Part shown: in pieces, positions 32,223-40,540 of the stretch
How positions within the stretch are numbered: the first letter of the stretch is position 1
Layout of the letters: each line of letters starts with the position of its first letter
Assembly (NCBI GenBank): GCA_004172935.1
Contig: SDZD01000052.1
Span: forward strand, 1 to 44,498
Source: a bacterium
GTDB lineage: Bacteria > Armatimonadota > Abditibacteriia > Abditibacteriales > Abditibacteriaceae
Reading direction: 5' to 3'
Length of the DNA: 44,498 nt
The notes under the pieces: generated by a model
What the model saw: only the letters and a program-made list of their open reading frames with translations
The model's database searches: none
Told to the model about the DNA's origin: nothing
Translations under genes and position numbers: made by a program

Positions 32223-32819
32223 ATGAATATCGGTGGTTTTTTGCGGCGTAACGCTGTGGGGCTTGTGTTGACGACCGGGGCGTTGGTGTTGATTGGCTTG
32301 ATTATCAGCCCTGTTTTCCTGCACGCCAGAGAGAATGCGCGCAGGAGTAACTGCATGTCCAATTTGAAATCTATCGCGCTGGCGTCCCTGATGTATCAGA
32401 CCGATAATAATGGGCTTTATCCACCGCTTTCCGATGGGGGTTCGCAGGGCTGGTCGCTGATCCTTCAAAAGTCTGTTCCCACGATGCCTCTCAACTTTTC
32501 GTGCCCCAGTACCTCGCCAACCTCCTATTCGCCCACTAGCGATTACTTCTTCAACGCTCGTCTGGCGACTCGAAAAGAGGCTTCGGTACAGAAAACAGAA
32601 CGCACCATTTCATTCGGAGAGGGGCCGGATAATGGGCCAACCAATTCTCACTATTGGGAACTGCCTAACGACGACGAAAACCCAGATTCGGCGATGCTGC
32701 GCCATCTGCGCACGTCGAACTATGCTTTCGCGGACGGGCATATCAAAATGCTGAATCCCCACGGACTCAGAGATGAGTTGAATGATTCCATCCTATTCAA
32801 TTTGAGGAAAAGCAAATAG
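32223..32819 (+). CDS. Pseudopilin-derived H-x9-DG protein lacking the prepilin signal
   Basis: An N-terminal membrane helix (VGLVLTTGALVLIGLIISPVF) is followed by ARENARRSNCMSNLKSIAL and a YQTDNNGLYPPL block, closely matching the canonical pseudopilin in this window (ARENARRTSCMSNLKQIGL). The C-terminus has the H-x9-DG motif (RHLRTSNYAFADGHIKML). The N-terminus, however, is MNIGGFLRRNAVGLV instead of the class III cleavage signal G-F-T-L-I-E, so PilD-type processing and pilus assembly are unlikely. It may be anchored in the membrane. The start is the ATG at 32223, with AAAGGG unusually close to it. Confidence 0.8.
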   Translation: MNIGGFLRRNAVGLVLTTGALVLIGLIISPVFLHARENARRSNCMSNLKSIALASLMYQTDNNGLYPPLSDGGSQGWSLILQKSVPTMPLNFSCPSTSPTSYSPTSDYFFNARLATRKEASVQKTERTISFGEGPDNGPTNSHYWELPNDDENPDSAMLRHLRTSNYAFADGHIKMLNPHGLRDELNDSILFNLRKSK

Positions 32820-32862
32820 GCAGAGGGCCGAGGTTAGTTGGGGATTTTCAACAACGCGGCTC

Positions 32863-35800
32863 TTAGTTGTGCGCCCAACGCGCTAAGATATTGACGACAT
32901 CGGCGCGACGAACTGGTTTAGGCATGTAGTCGTTCATTCCGGCCATCAGGCATAATTTGCGGTCTTCATCGCTATTGGTGGCCGTGAGCGCGATGATGGG
33001 GATAGGAAACTTGCCCTGATTTTGCTCAAGGCGGCGAATTTCGCGGGTGGTGTCGTAGCCGTCCATACCCGGCAAGTGGCAGTCCATCAGAATGAGATCG
33101 AAGTCCTCGCGCTGAGTCGCTTTGATAGCGGCGTTGCCGTTATCGACGATGGTGATGTGATGCCCCAAAGTTTGTAACTGGTGAGAGATGACCTTTTGGT
33201 TCAAGTGGTTGTCTTCGACAACCAGAATAGCCAACGAGTCGCCATCTATTGGTGCCAGACGTGGCACCTCGTTCTTGACGGCTTCTGCCGGGGCGTTGCC
33301 TTCCTGATTGGCGATTTGCAGGGTTTCGTTCAAGGTTTGCAGGAATTGGACTACGTTGAGTGGCTTGGTCAGGTAGTGCGTTGCCCCCATCTGCATTAGC
33401 CGTTCGACTTGCCCAGCCGTGGCGTCGGCGCTGATAACGATGACCGGAATAGAAGCGGTGTCCTCCGATGCTCGTATTTGTGCCAGCACATCGGCCCCCG
33501 AAATACCGGGCAAATTGAGGTCGAGCAGCACGATGTCGGGGTGATGACTGCGCACCATTTCCAGGCCGCTGACGCCCTCCATCGCCGAATAGAGAGTAAG
33601 GTCGGAGCGATGCGAGAAAATCGTTTCCAGCAATCGGACGTTAGATTCGTTGTCTTCGATGCTGACCACGGTGTAGGTGCGGCCTGCAAGGGTTGACCCC
33701 GTTATGTCGAACGGAGAGGAGGATGCCAGAGTGGTTTCAAGAGGCGATTCGGCGCGTGGCAACTCCATCCAGAATATGCTGCCCTTTCCTACTTCGCTTT
33801 CGACGATTATTTCGCCGCCCATAGCTTTAATAAGCCCCTGCGAAAGCACAAGGCCCAGCCCTGTGCCCTCGATTTTCGAGTAGGCCGCGCCCAGGCGCTC
33901 GAAGGGCATAAAGAGCTTCTGTTGGTCTTCGGAGGAAAGGCCAACTCCGGTATCGCGCACGCCAATACGGATAGCACCCTCCGGCGTCTCACGGCAAAGC
34001 ATCTCGATCAGGCCACCTTCGGCGTTGTATTTGATGGCGTTGGACAGCAGGTTGATAACGACCTGCTTCAAGCGCTGACGGTCGGCCATGACGAACATGC
34101 GCGCGAATTTTTTCGCGTTCTCGCGGAAGATGAGGTTGTACTGCTCGGCGAGTGGAAGCACCATCGCACACGATTCAGAAACCACTTCCGACAATGCCAC
34201 AGGTTCGAGCGAAAGCTCCAGATGCCCCGCCTCGATGCGCGAGATATTGAGCACTTCATCGACGAGGTTGAGCAGATGCCAACCGCTGTTCAAGATTTGG
34301 GTGACTGCTTTCTGCTCCTCCTGACCAGATGAGTACATTTCCAGAATTTGCCCAAAACCGAGAATAGCGTTGAGCGGCGTGCGCAGCTCATGGCTCATGC
34401 GCGACAGAAATTCGCTCTTGGCAACGTTGGCAACGTCGGCATCTTCCTTGGCCTGACGATAGGCATCGGCGACCTGACGCAGCGTTCCCATCGTCAGTTG
34501 GTGCTGGATGTTGTCGATGCGCAGAGTTTCGTTAAGCGTAGCTAACTCTTTGGTGCGCTCCGTGACACGCTTCTCCAACCCATCCTGCATTTCGAGCAGC
34601 ATGGACTCAGCTTTCCTACGCTCGGTCACGTCACGTCCCGCCGCGTAGATTAAGCCCTGATCCAACTCCGCGATAGCCTGCCATTCCAACCAACGCCATT
34701 CTCCCGCCTTAGTGCGATGGCGATTAATGAAGCCTACCACAGACTTGCCCTCGCCTAATTCCTTCATGACTTCCTCTACTTTAATGAGGTCATCAGGATG
34801 CACAGACTTGGTAAATGGCACCGACATCATCTCTTCGACCGAATACCCCAATGTTTCCGAGAACGCCGGGTTCAAACGCTTCCAATAGCCATCGAAACCA
34901 GCAATCGCCAATATGTCGAGCGACATGGTGAAGAATCGGTCGCGTTCTTCCTCGGCATCTTTGAGAGCGGTGATGTCGGTGATAAGCCCGTTCCAGACCG
35001 TTGCCCCCGAAGGCGAACGATGAGGCCGCGCCATGCACTGAATCCACCTCGGTTTTTCCGACTTGAGAAGCTGACGCCCTTCCCAATGCCACGGCGTCAG
35101 CTCTTCGGAAGACTTGGTCAAGGTACGCTTGAAACTATCGACCTCATCGGGGTGAATGCAGTCAAGTAGCCACGAGGGATTGGAGCGGAGGAATTCGGGA
35201 GCAAGCCCAAAAATCTCGCGACATCCCTGACTGATGAACGCCCACTCGGTATCGCCATTGGTATTCACCGAAAATTGATAGACCATTCCCGGCACGCTGG
35301 CGACGATGCTCTGAAAGCGTTCCTCACTGGCACGCAGGGCATGTGTGGCCAATTTGTGAGAGGTGATGTCCTCGTGAGCAACCACGACATGGGCCGGGCC
35401 AGCGCCCGAAAAGCGCGTTATGCCAACGCGAAACCAGGCCAGTTGTGTGGGACTGTGACAGGGGTACTCGAGAGAAAAGTTTTCCCGTGCGCCCGCGATG
35501 ACAGCACGTATACCATCGGCAACAGCCTTTCCTTCGTCGTTGCTTTCCTCGCAAACGTGCAGATAATTGGCCCCAATGCCCGCGTTTTCTCCGGTGTAGT
35601 TGTTGTCTTTGGCAGCGCTACGCCATGCCGCGTTAACGGCGATGATGGTTCCTTCCTGGTCAACAACAGCAACACAGCTGGAGAGCGCATCGACGGTGGC
35701 TTGAGCGAATTGTTGGGAATGCAGAAGAGCCGATTCGGCTTTTTTACGCTCGATGGCATAGCGGATGGAGCGCTCTAGAAGAGGGGCATTGATATGCCCC

Positions 35801-36120
35801 TTGACCAAATAGTCGGCGATTCCAGCCTTGGCCGCCGCGACATCAACTTCGAAATCTTCGTTACCCGTCAATAAAATGAAAGGCGTCCCATCGTGCCCAA
35901 ATTCCTGTAACAAGTCAATGCCGTTCGACTCACCCAAACGGTAATCGAGAAGACAGGCATCATATTTATTATCCAGAAGAGATTCGCGGGCTATCTGGTA
36001 ACTCGACGCCCACTCTAAATCGAAGTGGGTGGTGGTGACATCCGCCAACAAATCTCGCACGATGAGGTAGTCATCATCGTTATCTTCGACGAGAAGGACT
36101 TGGCAGGAGGGGTTGAGCAT
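32863..36120 (-). CDS. Hybrid sensor histidine kinase: REC-PAS-PAS-PAS-HisKA-HATPase-REC-REC
   Basis: A soluble 1085-residue multi-domain kinase. REC1 spans about 6-125 (phosphoacceptor D59), then PAS-like domains near 135-255, 265-390 and 395-505, then a coiled coil and HisKA with H577 (SRMSHELRTPLNAILGFG). The HATPase has N-box N690/N694, DTGVGL at 723-728 and GTGLGL at 752-757. REC2 is about 817-930 (D867, K919) and REC3 965-1080 (D1013, K1068). An N-terminal receiver suggests input from another kinase. The start is the ATG at 36120, with GAGGAA in the end of the upstream gene; the frame continues to a TTG at 36168, which would overlap that gene. It begins seven bases after the response regulator stop, so co-expression with it is very likely. 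Confidence 0.93.
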   Translation of the reverse strand: MLNPSCQVLLVEDNDDDYLIVRDLLADVTTTHFDLEWASSYQIARESLLDNKYDACLLDYRLGESNGIDLLQEFGHDGTPFILLTGNEDFEVDVAAAKAGIADYLVKGHINAPLLERSIRYAIERKKAESALLHSQQFAQATVDALSSCVAVVDQEGTIIAVNAAWRSAAKDNNYTGENAGIGANYLHVCEESNDEGKAVADGIRAVIAGARENFSLEYPCHSPTQLAWFRVGITRFSGAGPAHVVVAHEDITSHKLATHALRASEERFQSIVASVPGMVYQFSVNTNGDTEWAFISQGCREIFGLAPEFLRSNPSWLLDCIHPDEVDSFKRTLTKSSEELTPWHWEGRQLLKSEKPRWIQCMARPHRSPSGATVWNGLITDITALKDAEEERDRFFTMSLDILAIAGFDGYWKRLNPAFSETLGYSVEEMMSVPFTKSVHPDDLIKVEEVMKELGEGKSVVGFINRHRTKAGEWRWLEWQAIAELDQGLIYAAGRDVTERRKAESMLLEMQDGLEKRVTERTKELATLNETLRIDNIQHQLTMGTLRQVADAYRQAKEDADVANVAKSEFLSRMSHELRTPLNAILGFGQILEMYSSGQEEQKAVTQILNSGWHLLNLVDEVLNISRIEAGHLELSLEPVALSEVVSESCAMVLPLAEQYNLIFRENAKKFARMFVMADRQRLKQVVINLLSNAIKYNAEGGLIEMLCRETPEGAIRIGVRDTGVGLSSEDQQKLFMPFERLGAAYSKIEGTGLGLVLSQGLIKAMGGEIIVESEVGKGSIFWMELPRAESPLETTLASSSPFDITGSTLAGRTYTVVSIEDNESNVRLLETIFSHRSDLTLYSAMEGVSGLEMVRSHHPDIVLLDLNLPGISGADVLAQIRASEDTASIPVIVISADATAGQVERLMQMGATHYLTKPLNVVQFLQTLNETLQIANQEGNAPAEAVKNEVPRLAPIDGDSLAILVVEDNHLNQKVISHQLQTLGHHITIVDNGNAAIKATQREDFDLILMDCHLPGMDGYDTTREIRRLEQNQGKFPIPIIALTATNSDEDRKLCLMAGMNDYMPKPVRRADVVNILARWAHN

Positions 36121-36127
36121 TGTGTAG

Positions 36128-36598
36128 TTATTCTTCCTCAGGTGCTGGCGGAATCGCGACAATTTCAATCCAGTATTTGCCGAACATCCGCATAACTTCC
36201 ACTAAACCAGCGAATGTCACAGGTTTAGCAATAAAAGAATTAACTCCCAAGTCGTAAGAGCGAATAACATCTTGTTCGCTGTCCGAGGTGGTGAGAATGA
36301 TGACGGGAATGCGTCGCAACACAGGGTCGCTGCGAATCTCCTGCAACGCCTCGTAGCCATCTTTACGAGGCATATTGATGTCGAGGAGAATGAGGCCGGG
36401 GCGAGGCGAATCCTCAATAGCTGTGTATGGGCCACGCCGCAGCAGATAATCCATCAACTCTTCGCCGTCTTCAACTTCGCGCAAATCGTTGTGAACGAAG
36501 CTTTCTTTCAAGGCCTCGCGCGTCATCAAACGGTCATCTTCGCTGTCGTCAGCCAACAAAATTGTGATTGGTTTAGGGGAATAAGTATTTGAATCCAC
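36128..36598 (-). CDS. Single-domain response regulator (Rcp1/CheY-like)
   Basis: A lone receiver domain of about 156 residues. The receiver begins ITILLADDSEDDRLMTREAL, with the acidic pair in LLADDSEDD. The phosphoacceptor Asp is in LILLDINMPRKDGYEALQEIR, the conserved Thr in VIILTTSD and the Lys in FIAKP. Its size and sequence resemble the phytochrome-linked Rcp1 family rather than a DNA-binding regulator. The start is uncertain: a GTG at 36598 is used because it begins nine residues before the domain; an ATG at 36718 would add 40 residues without an obvious fold. It lies between the ethylene-receptor-like kinase and the hybrid kinase and is a likely phosphate shuttle between them. Confidence 0.88.
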   Translation of the reverse strand: MDSNTYSPKPITILLADDSEDDRLMTREALKESFVHNDLREVEDGEELMDYLLRRGPYTAIEDSPRPGLILLDINMPRKDGYEALQEIRSDPVLRRIPVIILTTSDSEQDVIRSYDLGVNSFIAKPVTFAGLVEVMRMFGKYWIEIVAIPPAPEEE

Positions 36599-36761
36599 GA
36601 GTAATCCGATAGTTTGAACTGCTACAGGGCCAGAAAATGAGTCAGGAATTTCAAGCAATGGGGGAAAATCCTGACAGGCCGTGTTCCTTTTTTGTGAAAA
36701 AGCACTGACCTCCCACATATTAAAGATTAGGCGGTTTTGCTTCGGGTATTCCCCGATATTT

Positions 36762-38393
36762 TTATAGAGAGTTTTGTAGCTGTCGCACGGGTAGAAAGAT
36801 TAAAAATTGGCTACCTTCGCCGGGCACGCTTTGCACGGAGATTTGGCCACCGTGCCTCTCAGCAATCTTACGACAAATCGCCAATCCAATGCCTGTGCCA
36901 CTGTACTGGCTTTTGTTGTGCAAACGCTCGAAAGGCGAAAAAATTCGATCAGCGAACTTCTGGTCGAAGCCAATACCATTGTCCTTCACCATGATCTGTA
37001 TCCATACCTCCCCTTCTTTATCCAATGGCTCTAGCGCATGAACCTTGATAACAGGAGGCACACCGTCACGATAGAATTTGAGAGCATTACCGATGAGGTT
37101 CTGGAAAAGCTGGTTCATCTGCATGGCATCGGCTTCAATGGTCGGTAGTTCTTCCACTTCGACTCGTCCCCCAGTTTCTTCGACCCGAACAATCAAATCG
37201 TTCATAACGTTCTTGATAGTCGTGTTAAGGTTCACCGAAGCAAAGGGCTGCATTCTGGTCGTGACACGAGAATAGGCCAACAGGTCTTGAATCAAAGAGC
37301 GCATTCGACTGGCGGCTTTATTGATACGTGACAGATAATCGCTACCCTCTTCGTTAAGACTTTCTTTGTGTTTGGTTTGCAGACGTTCGCTGAAAGCTTG
37401 AATGGCACGCAATGGTTCCTGCAGATCGTGCGAGGCGATAGAAGCGAAATCCTGTAACTCGCGGTTGCTACGCTCCAGTTGCAACAACGTGGACTGTAAA
37501 AGCAGTTCAGCCGTTTTGCGCTCGGTGGTGTCGCGAGCAGCACCGTAAATTAGCTCTTCTTCGGGCACAACTTTAGTTCGCCACGATAGCCATTTATACG
37601 AGCCATCTTTACAGATAAAACGATTCTCGAACGACTCGGTATTGCCTCCCCCTCGCGCTTTCTCTAACTCTTTCAAAGTTCTATCGAGATCATCGGGATA
37701 CACGAAGTCATAAACTGGCCGCGACATCAACTCGGTGTGGGTGTAGCCAAGCGATATAACCCACATCGGATTGACGCGCTTGAAAAAGCCATCGAAACCA
37801 ACCACGCACAATTTATCGGGCGAGAGATCGAAGATGCGCGCCCATTCAGCCTCCATACGCTGGCGTTGAGCAACTTCTAGCTGCAGTACCTGTTCGGTTT
37901 GTTGATGCTTCTCGATGGCCTCTTTGAGAGCCGCTTCGATTTCAAGTCGCTGCGCAATTTCGTTATGCAGAGAGGCCTCAACCTCGCGGCGCTGTGCAAT
38001 TTCCTGCTCGAAGTCGCTTGGAGAACGCATTTTAAGGAGTTGCGGCGTCACGTAGCATAGAGCGATGACGGTGCCCCAACTGGCCGCAGCGGTCACTAGC
38101 TTAATCAACCCCGACAGGCGATACATCGGGTTGTAGAACAAAATTATGTCCATCAAATGTGTCGTACCACAAGCAAAGATGAACAAACCGAATAACCAGA
38201 AGAGTTGACGAAAGGGTAAATCGCGGCGACGGTCGTAAGCGAATATGACTAGAACAAGGGGAATAGCTAAATAGGCAGTCCAAATGAAGAAATCGGACAG
38301 GTTATGAAGCCGAATCAACCCGACTGTCCAGTTGCCGCATTGCGCGCGTGGTATGAAGTCGGAACTGGAAAATAATTTTTGAAAAAAGTCCAT
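36762..38393 (-). CDS. Ethylene-receptor-like sensor histidine kinase (ETR1-type N-terminal domain, PAS, HisKA, HATPase)
   Basis: 543 residues. Three membrane helices (about 36-53, 64-87, 95-120) form an ETR1-like ethylene-binding domain: LSDFFIWTAYLAIPL matches ISDFFIALAYFSIPL of ETR1, and FGLFIFACGTTHL matches FGAFIVLCGATHL. The residues that bind ethylene through copper in ETR1 (D25, Y32, I62, C65, H69) correspond to D34, Y41, I72, C75 and H79. A coiled coil (about 125-180), a PAS domain (about 183-295) and a kinase core follow: H322 (ASHDLQEPL), N-box N432/N436, DNGIG 471-475, GTGIGL 499-504. No GAF domain is present. The ATG at 38393 has GAGGGG upstream. The response regulator follows on the same strand. 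Confidence 0.93.
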   Translation of the reverse strand: MDFFQKLFSSSDFIPRAQCGNWTVGLIRLHNLSDFFIWTAYLAIPLVLVIFAYDRRRDLPFRQLFWLFGLFIFACGTTHLMDIILFYNPMYRLSGLIKLVTAAASWGTVIALCYVTPQLLKMRSPSDFEQEIAQRREVEASLHNEIAQRLEIEAALKEAIEKHQQTEQVLQLEVAQRQRMEAEWARIFDLSPDKLCVVGFDGFFKRVNPMWVISLGYTHTELMSRPVYDFVYPDDLDRTLKELEKARGGGNTESFENRFICKDGSYKWLSWRTKVVPEEELIYGAARDTTERKTAELLLQSTLLQLERSNRELQDFASIASHDLQEPLRAIQAFSERLQTKHKESLNEEGSDYLSRINKAASRMRSLIQDLLAYSRVTTRMQPFASVNLNTTIKNVMNDLIVRVEETGGRVEVEELPTIEADAMQMNQLFQNLIGNALKFYRDGVPPVIKVHALEPLDKEGEVWIQIMVKDNGIGFDQKFADRIFSPFERLHNKSQYSGTGIGLAICRKIAERHGGQISVQSVPGEGSQFLIFLPVRQLQNSL

Positions 38394-38487
38394 GTCCCCT
38401 CGTGATGCTTAACAACACTATATCGCAATTCAATCGTAATTGGATATTGGGACATGGGGAATGAGAAAGGGGAAGCGAAAGAAGAAG

Positions 38488-38516
38488 TGGCCGATGCCCG
38501 TTTGGGGCATCGGCCA
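38488..38516 (-). terminator. Terminator after the pseudopilin gene
   Basis: A perfect 12-bp stem (TGGCCGATGCCC with its complement) and a five-base loop, followed on the minus strand by CTTCTTCTTTCGCTTCC. Located 14 bases past the pseudopilin stop, upstream of the kinase genes. Confidence 0.88.
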
Positions 38517-38529
38517 TTTCAAGTTAGCC

Positions 38530-39342
38530 TTACGGAGCCTCTTTGTTGAGGCGGAAGTAGAAGTTATCGGTAGCAGGGACCCCGCTTCGGACGCCGCGTG
38601 GGATGAGGTCACCAACGTTATTCTGCTTCAACATATCCAAAGTCACCACCGCGCTTTGCGCGGTGGTGCGTGGCGTAATCCTCATCGCCTTGACGTGACC
38701 ATCCATCCACAACACGTTGACGGTTTCAAGGTGACGACCATGAACGGTCGGAATGCTCCACGGGGTCGTCGTTTCGGTCACAACGCCTCCCGTCGAGGTT
38801 GTTTGGAAAGGCGGACGCAGCGCCGATATACGCATCAAAACGCCGGTCAGGTTATTCAAGAAAGCGGCGTCGCCCATAAACACAGTTTCGGCGGGCGCCG
38901 TCATCTCAGAGGAGCGTGCAGGACGCCCGGACGGGTTAATGTACTCGCTGTTCAGACCATAGGCCAGATAGTCGATGAGACCATTGCCGCGAATCGAACC
39001 CGCCGAGACGCAGTCGGTGAGTTGAACACTCTTCATGTACGGCTGAATCAAACCGCGTTCAGGGTATAAATCCGTCCCCACCGACTGACCGTACCAATAT
39101 TGATAGCCACCAGAAAACGAGTAGCTGAATGGGTACACCGTATCGTCGTAATCCTGCATGTACTGCATGGTGCCCAACCCGATTTGCTTCAGGTTCGACA
39201 TGCAGGAGGTGCGGCGCGCATTTTCACGAGCGCGTGCGAAGACAGGGAACAGAATGGATGCCAGAATCGCGATGATGGCGATAACTACCAGCAATTCTAT
39301 AAGTGTAAAGCCGAGTTTCTTATTAGAAATTATGTGACGCAT
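38530..39342 (-). CDS. Type II secretion/type IV pseudopilin, DUF1559-like (H-x9-DG)
   Basis: A class III signal is intact: a short basic leader MRHIISNKKLG, cleavage after G, then FTLIELLVVIAIIAILASIL and the ARARENARRTSCMSNLKQIGLG block. The DUF1559-like globular domain follows and ends with the H-x9-DG motif (HLETVNVLWMDGHVKAM). Such proteins are very abundant in Armatimonadota, Abditibacteriota and Planctomycetota. Their role is in pilus-like or secretion structures or is unknown. The ATG at 39342 has GGAGGGGAGGG about six bases upstream, the strongest Shine-Dalgarno sequence in the window; an earlier in-frame ATG at 39387 lies inside the upstream gene. It starts 17 bases after the upstream gene's stop and ends in a good terminator. 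Confidence 0.94.
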   Translation of the reverse strand: MRHIISNKKLGFTLIELLVVIAIIAILASILFPVFARARENARRTSCMSNLKQIGLGTMQYMQDYDDTVYPFSYSFSGGYQYWYGQSVGTDLYPERGLIQPYMKSVQLTDCVSAGSIRGNGLIDYLAYGLNSEYINPSGRPARSSEMTAPAETVFMGDAAFLNNLTGVLMRISALRPPFQTTSTGGVVTETTTPWSIPTVHGRHLETVNVLWMDGHVKAMRITPRTTAQSAVVTLDMLKQNNVGDLIPRGVRSGVPATDNFYFRLNKEAP

Positions 39343-39359
39343 TAAAAACCCTCCCCTCC

Positions 39360-40268
39360 TTAAAAACGGGCGAACAAAGGTGAGCATCGCCCCTGACCGT
39401 TATCAAACCAGTCGCGAATCAATGCCACGACGCCTTTTTTGCCATCACCGATGTAAAGCGCGCGGCGGCGTTTGTATTCGGCCAAAATTGGAGCGCACTT
39501 CTGGCGAAGCAGCGAGTCGTCAGCATCGAGCGTCGAGCCTTTGGGCACAGCGTAAACAAAGCTGTTGGTTTCACGCTCGAAAGTAGGAATCGAGAAGAAG
39601 TCGCGAGGTACTATTTTCTTGGCGGGGTCGGCTTCCTGTGCCTCGGAAGAAGTCACGAAGAAATCGACGGCACGCGACGGATAGCCGAATAGATAACCGT
39701 AACCGCGAAAACGCTCGCTCTTAGGCGCATATTCGGTCGCCATCAGCACTTCGAGCGGTTCGCTACTCGGCGAAATCGCGAAGCCATTCCAGAAAGAAGC
39801 GCGCTTTTCGAGCATCGTCCTCAAGGCCGAGCGATTGAAAATAGAACCCTGCAACGGGCGATTGCCTTCATAAACGGTTGCAAACGCCGTCAGATGAGCG
39901 CCAATTTCGTCGCCACAACGGAGTGTCGCCACAATCTGGCGCCAACGGTCTAACTTCAATGGGTCGGGCTTATCGAGTTTCGTATTGAGCGAAAGCCACC
40001 CCGAACTCATCGGCTTGATGCCGCCTACCAACGTATAAAGTCCCTCACTATCGAGAACGCGCAGTAACAACTTCTCAGCGTCGGCACGCATCGAAGGACT
40101 CAAACCCTCAACCGGAAAACACTCGGCGCGCGCCACGCCCACGGTCGTTTGGGGCGCTACTTTGGCGGGCGCCGTCACTGTGGGCTTAGCCAGCACAGGC
40201 ATAGCGCCCAGCAGCAGCGCAGGCAAAACCAGCACAGGCGCATTCAAGCGCCTCAAAAAATAAGTCAT
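39360..40268 (-). CDS. Secreted protein of unknown function
   Basis: 302 residues beginning at the ATG at 40268 with a signal peptide (MTYFLRRLNAPVLVLPALLLGAMPVLA). After a Pro/Thr linker, the mature part has mixed alpha/beta sequence with three well-spaced cysteines (ECFPVEGLSP, TLRCGDEIGAH, LRQKCAPILAEY) and a GRCSPLF end, suggesting disulfides in the periplasm. No known family is recognised. An ATG at 40313 is also in frame, but the candidate promoter at 40317-40346 would place the transcript start near 40310, which excludes it. It is directly upstream of the pseudopilin gene, so a shared transcript is likely. Confidence 0.75.
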   Translation of the reverse strand: MTYFLRRLNAPVLVLPALLLGAMPVLAKPTVTAPAKVAPQTTVGVARAECFPVEGLSPSMRADAEKLLLRVLDSEGLYTLVGGIKPMSSGWLSLNTKLDKPDPLKLDRWRQIVATLRCGDEIGAHLTAFATVYEGNRPLQGSIFNRSALRTMLEKRASFWNGFAISPSSEPLEVLMATEYAPKSERFRGYGYLFGYPSRAVDFFVTSSEAQEADPAKKIVPRDFFSIPTFERETNSFVYAVPKGSTLDADDSLLRQKCAPILAEYKRRRALYIGDGKKGVVALIRDWFDNGQGRCSPLFARF

Positions 40269-40316
40269 GTCGTTCAAAAGCCCCGCATAGCCCGTTCGCC
40301 ATACGCAACCCATTTA

Positions 40317-40346
40317 ATGATATTCGATTCTCAAAACTAATTGCAA
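40317..40346 (-). promoter_or_regulatory. Candidate promoter for the 39360-40268 gene
   Basis: On the minus strand: TTGCAA (40346-40341), an 18-base spacer, then TATCAT (40322-40317). The -10 box is five of six to consensus, the -35 four of six. The rest of the 40269-40540 gap is A/T-rich and holds no other recognised feature. Confidence 0.5.
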
Positions 40347-40540
40347 GCAGTTTTAAAATCGAAGTCCCATTAATTTACCGACTATTTAACTCGGATATAG
40401 CAAGCATCGTTTATGGCTGAGCGGCGATGACTTCGCCCTTTTTGCCGTGTAACCCGCACGCCTGACACGCTGCCCTACTCTTGTTTTCCCAGATAGGGGC
40501 ACTAACAAGATATGAGACTGACAAGCAACGCAATTTCTAA

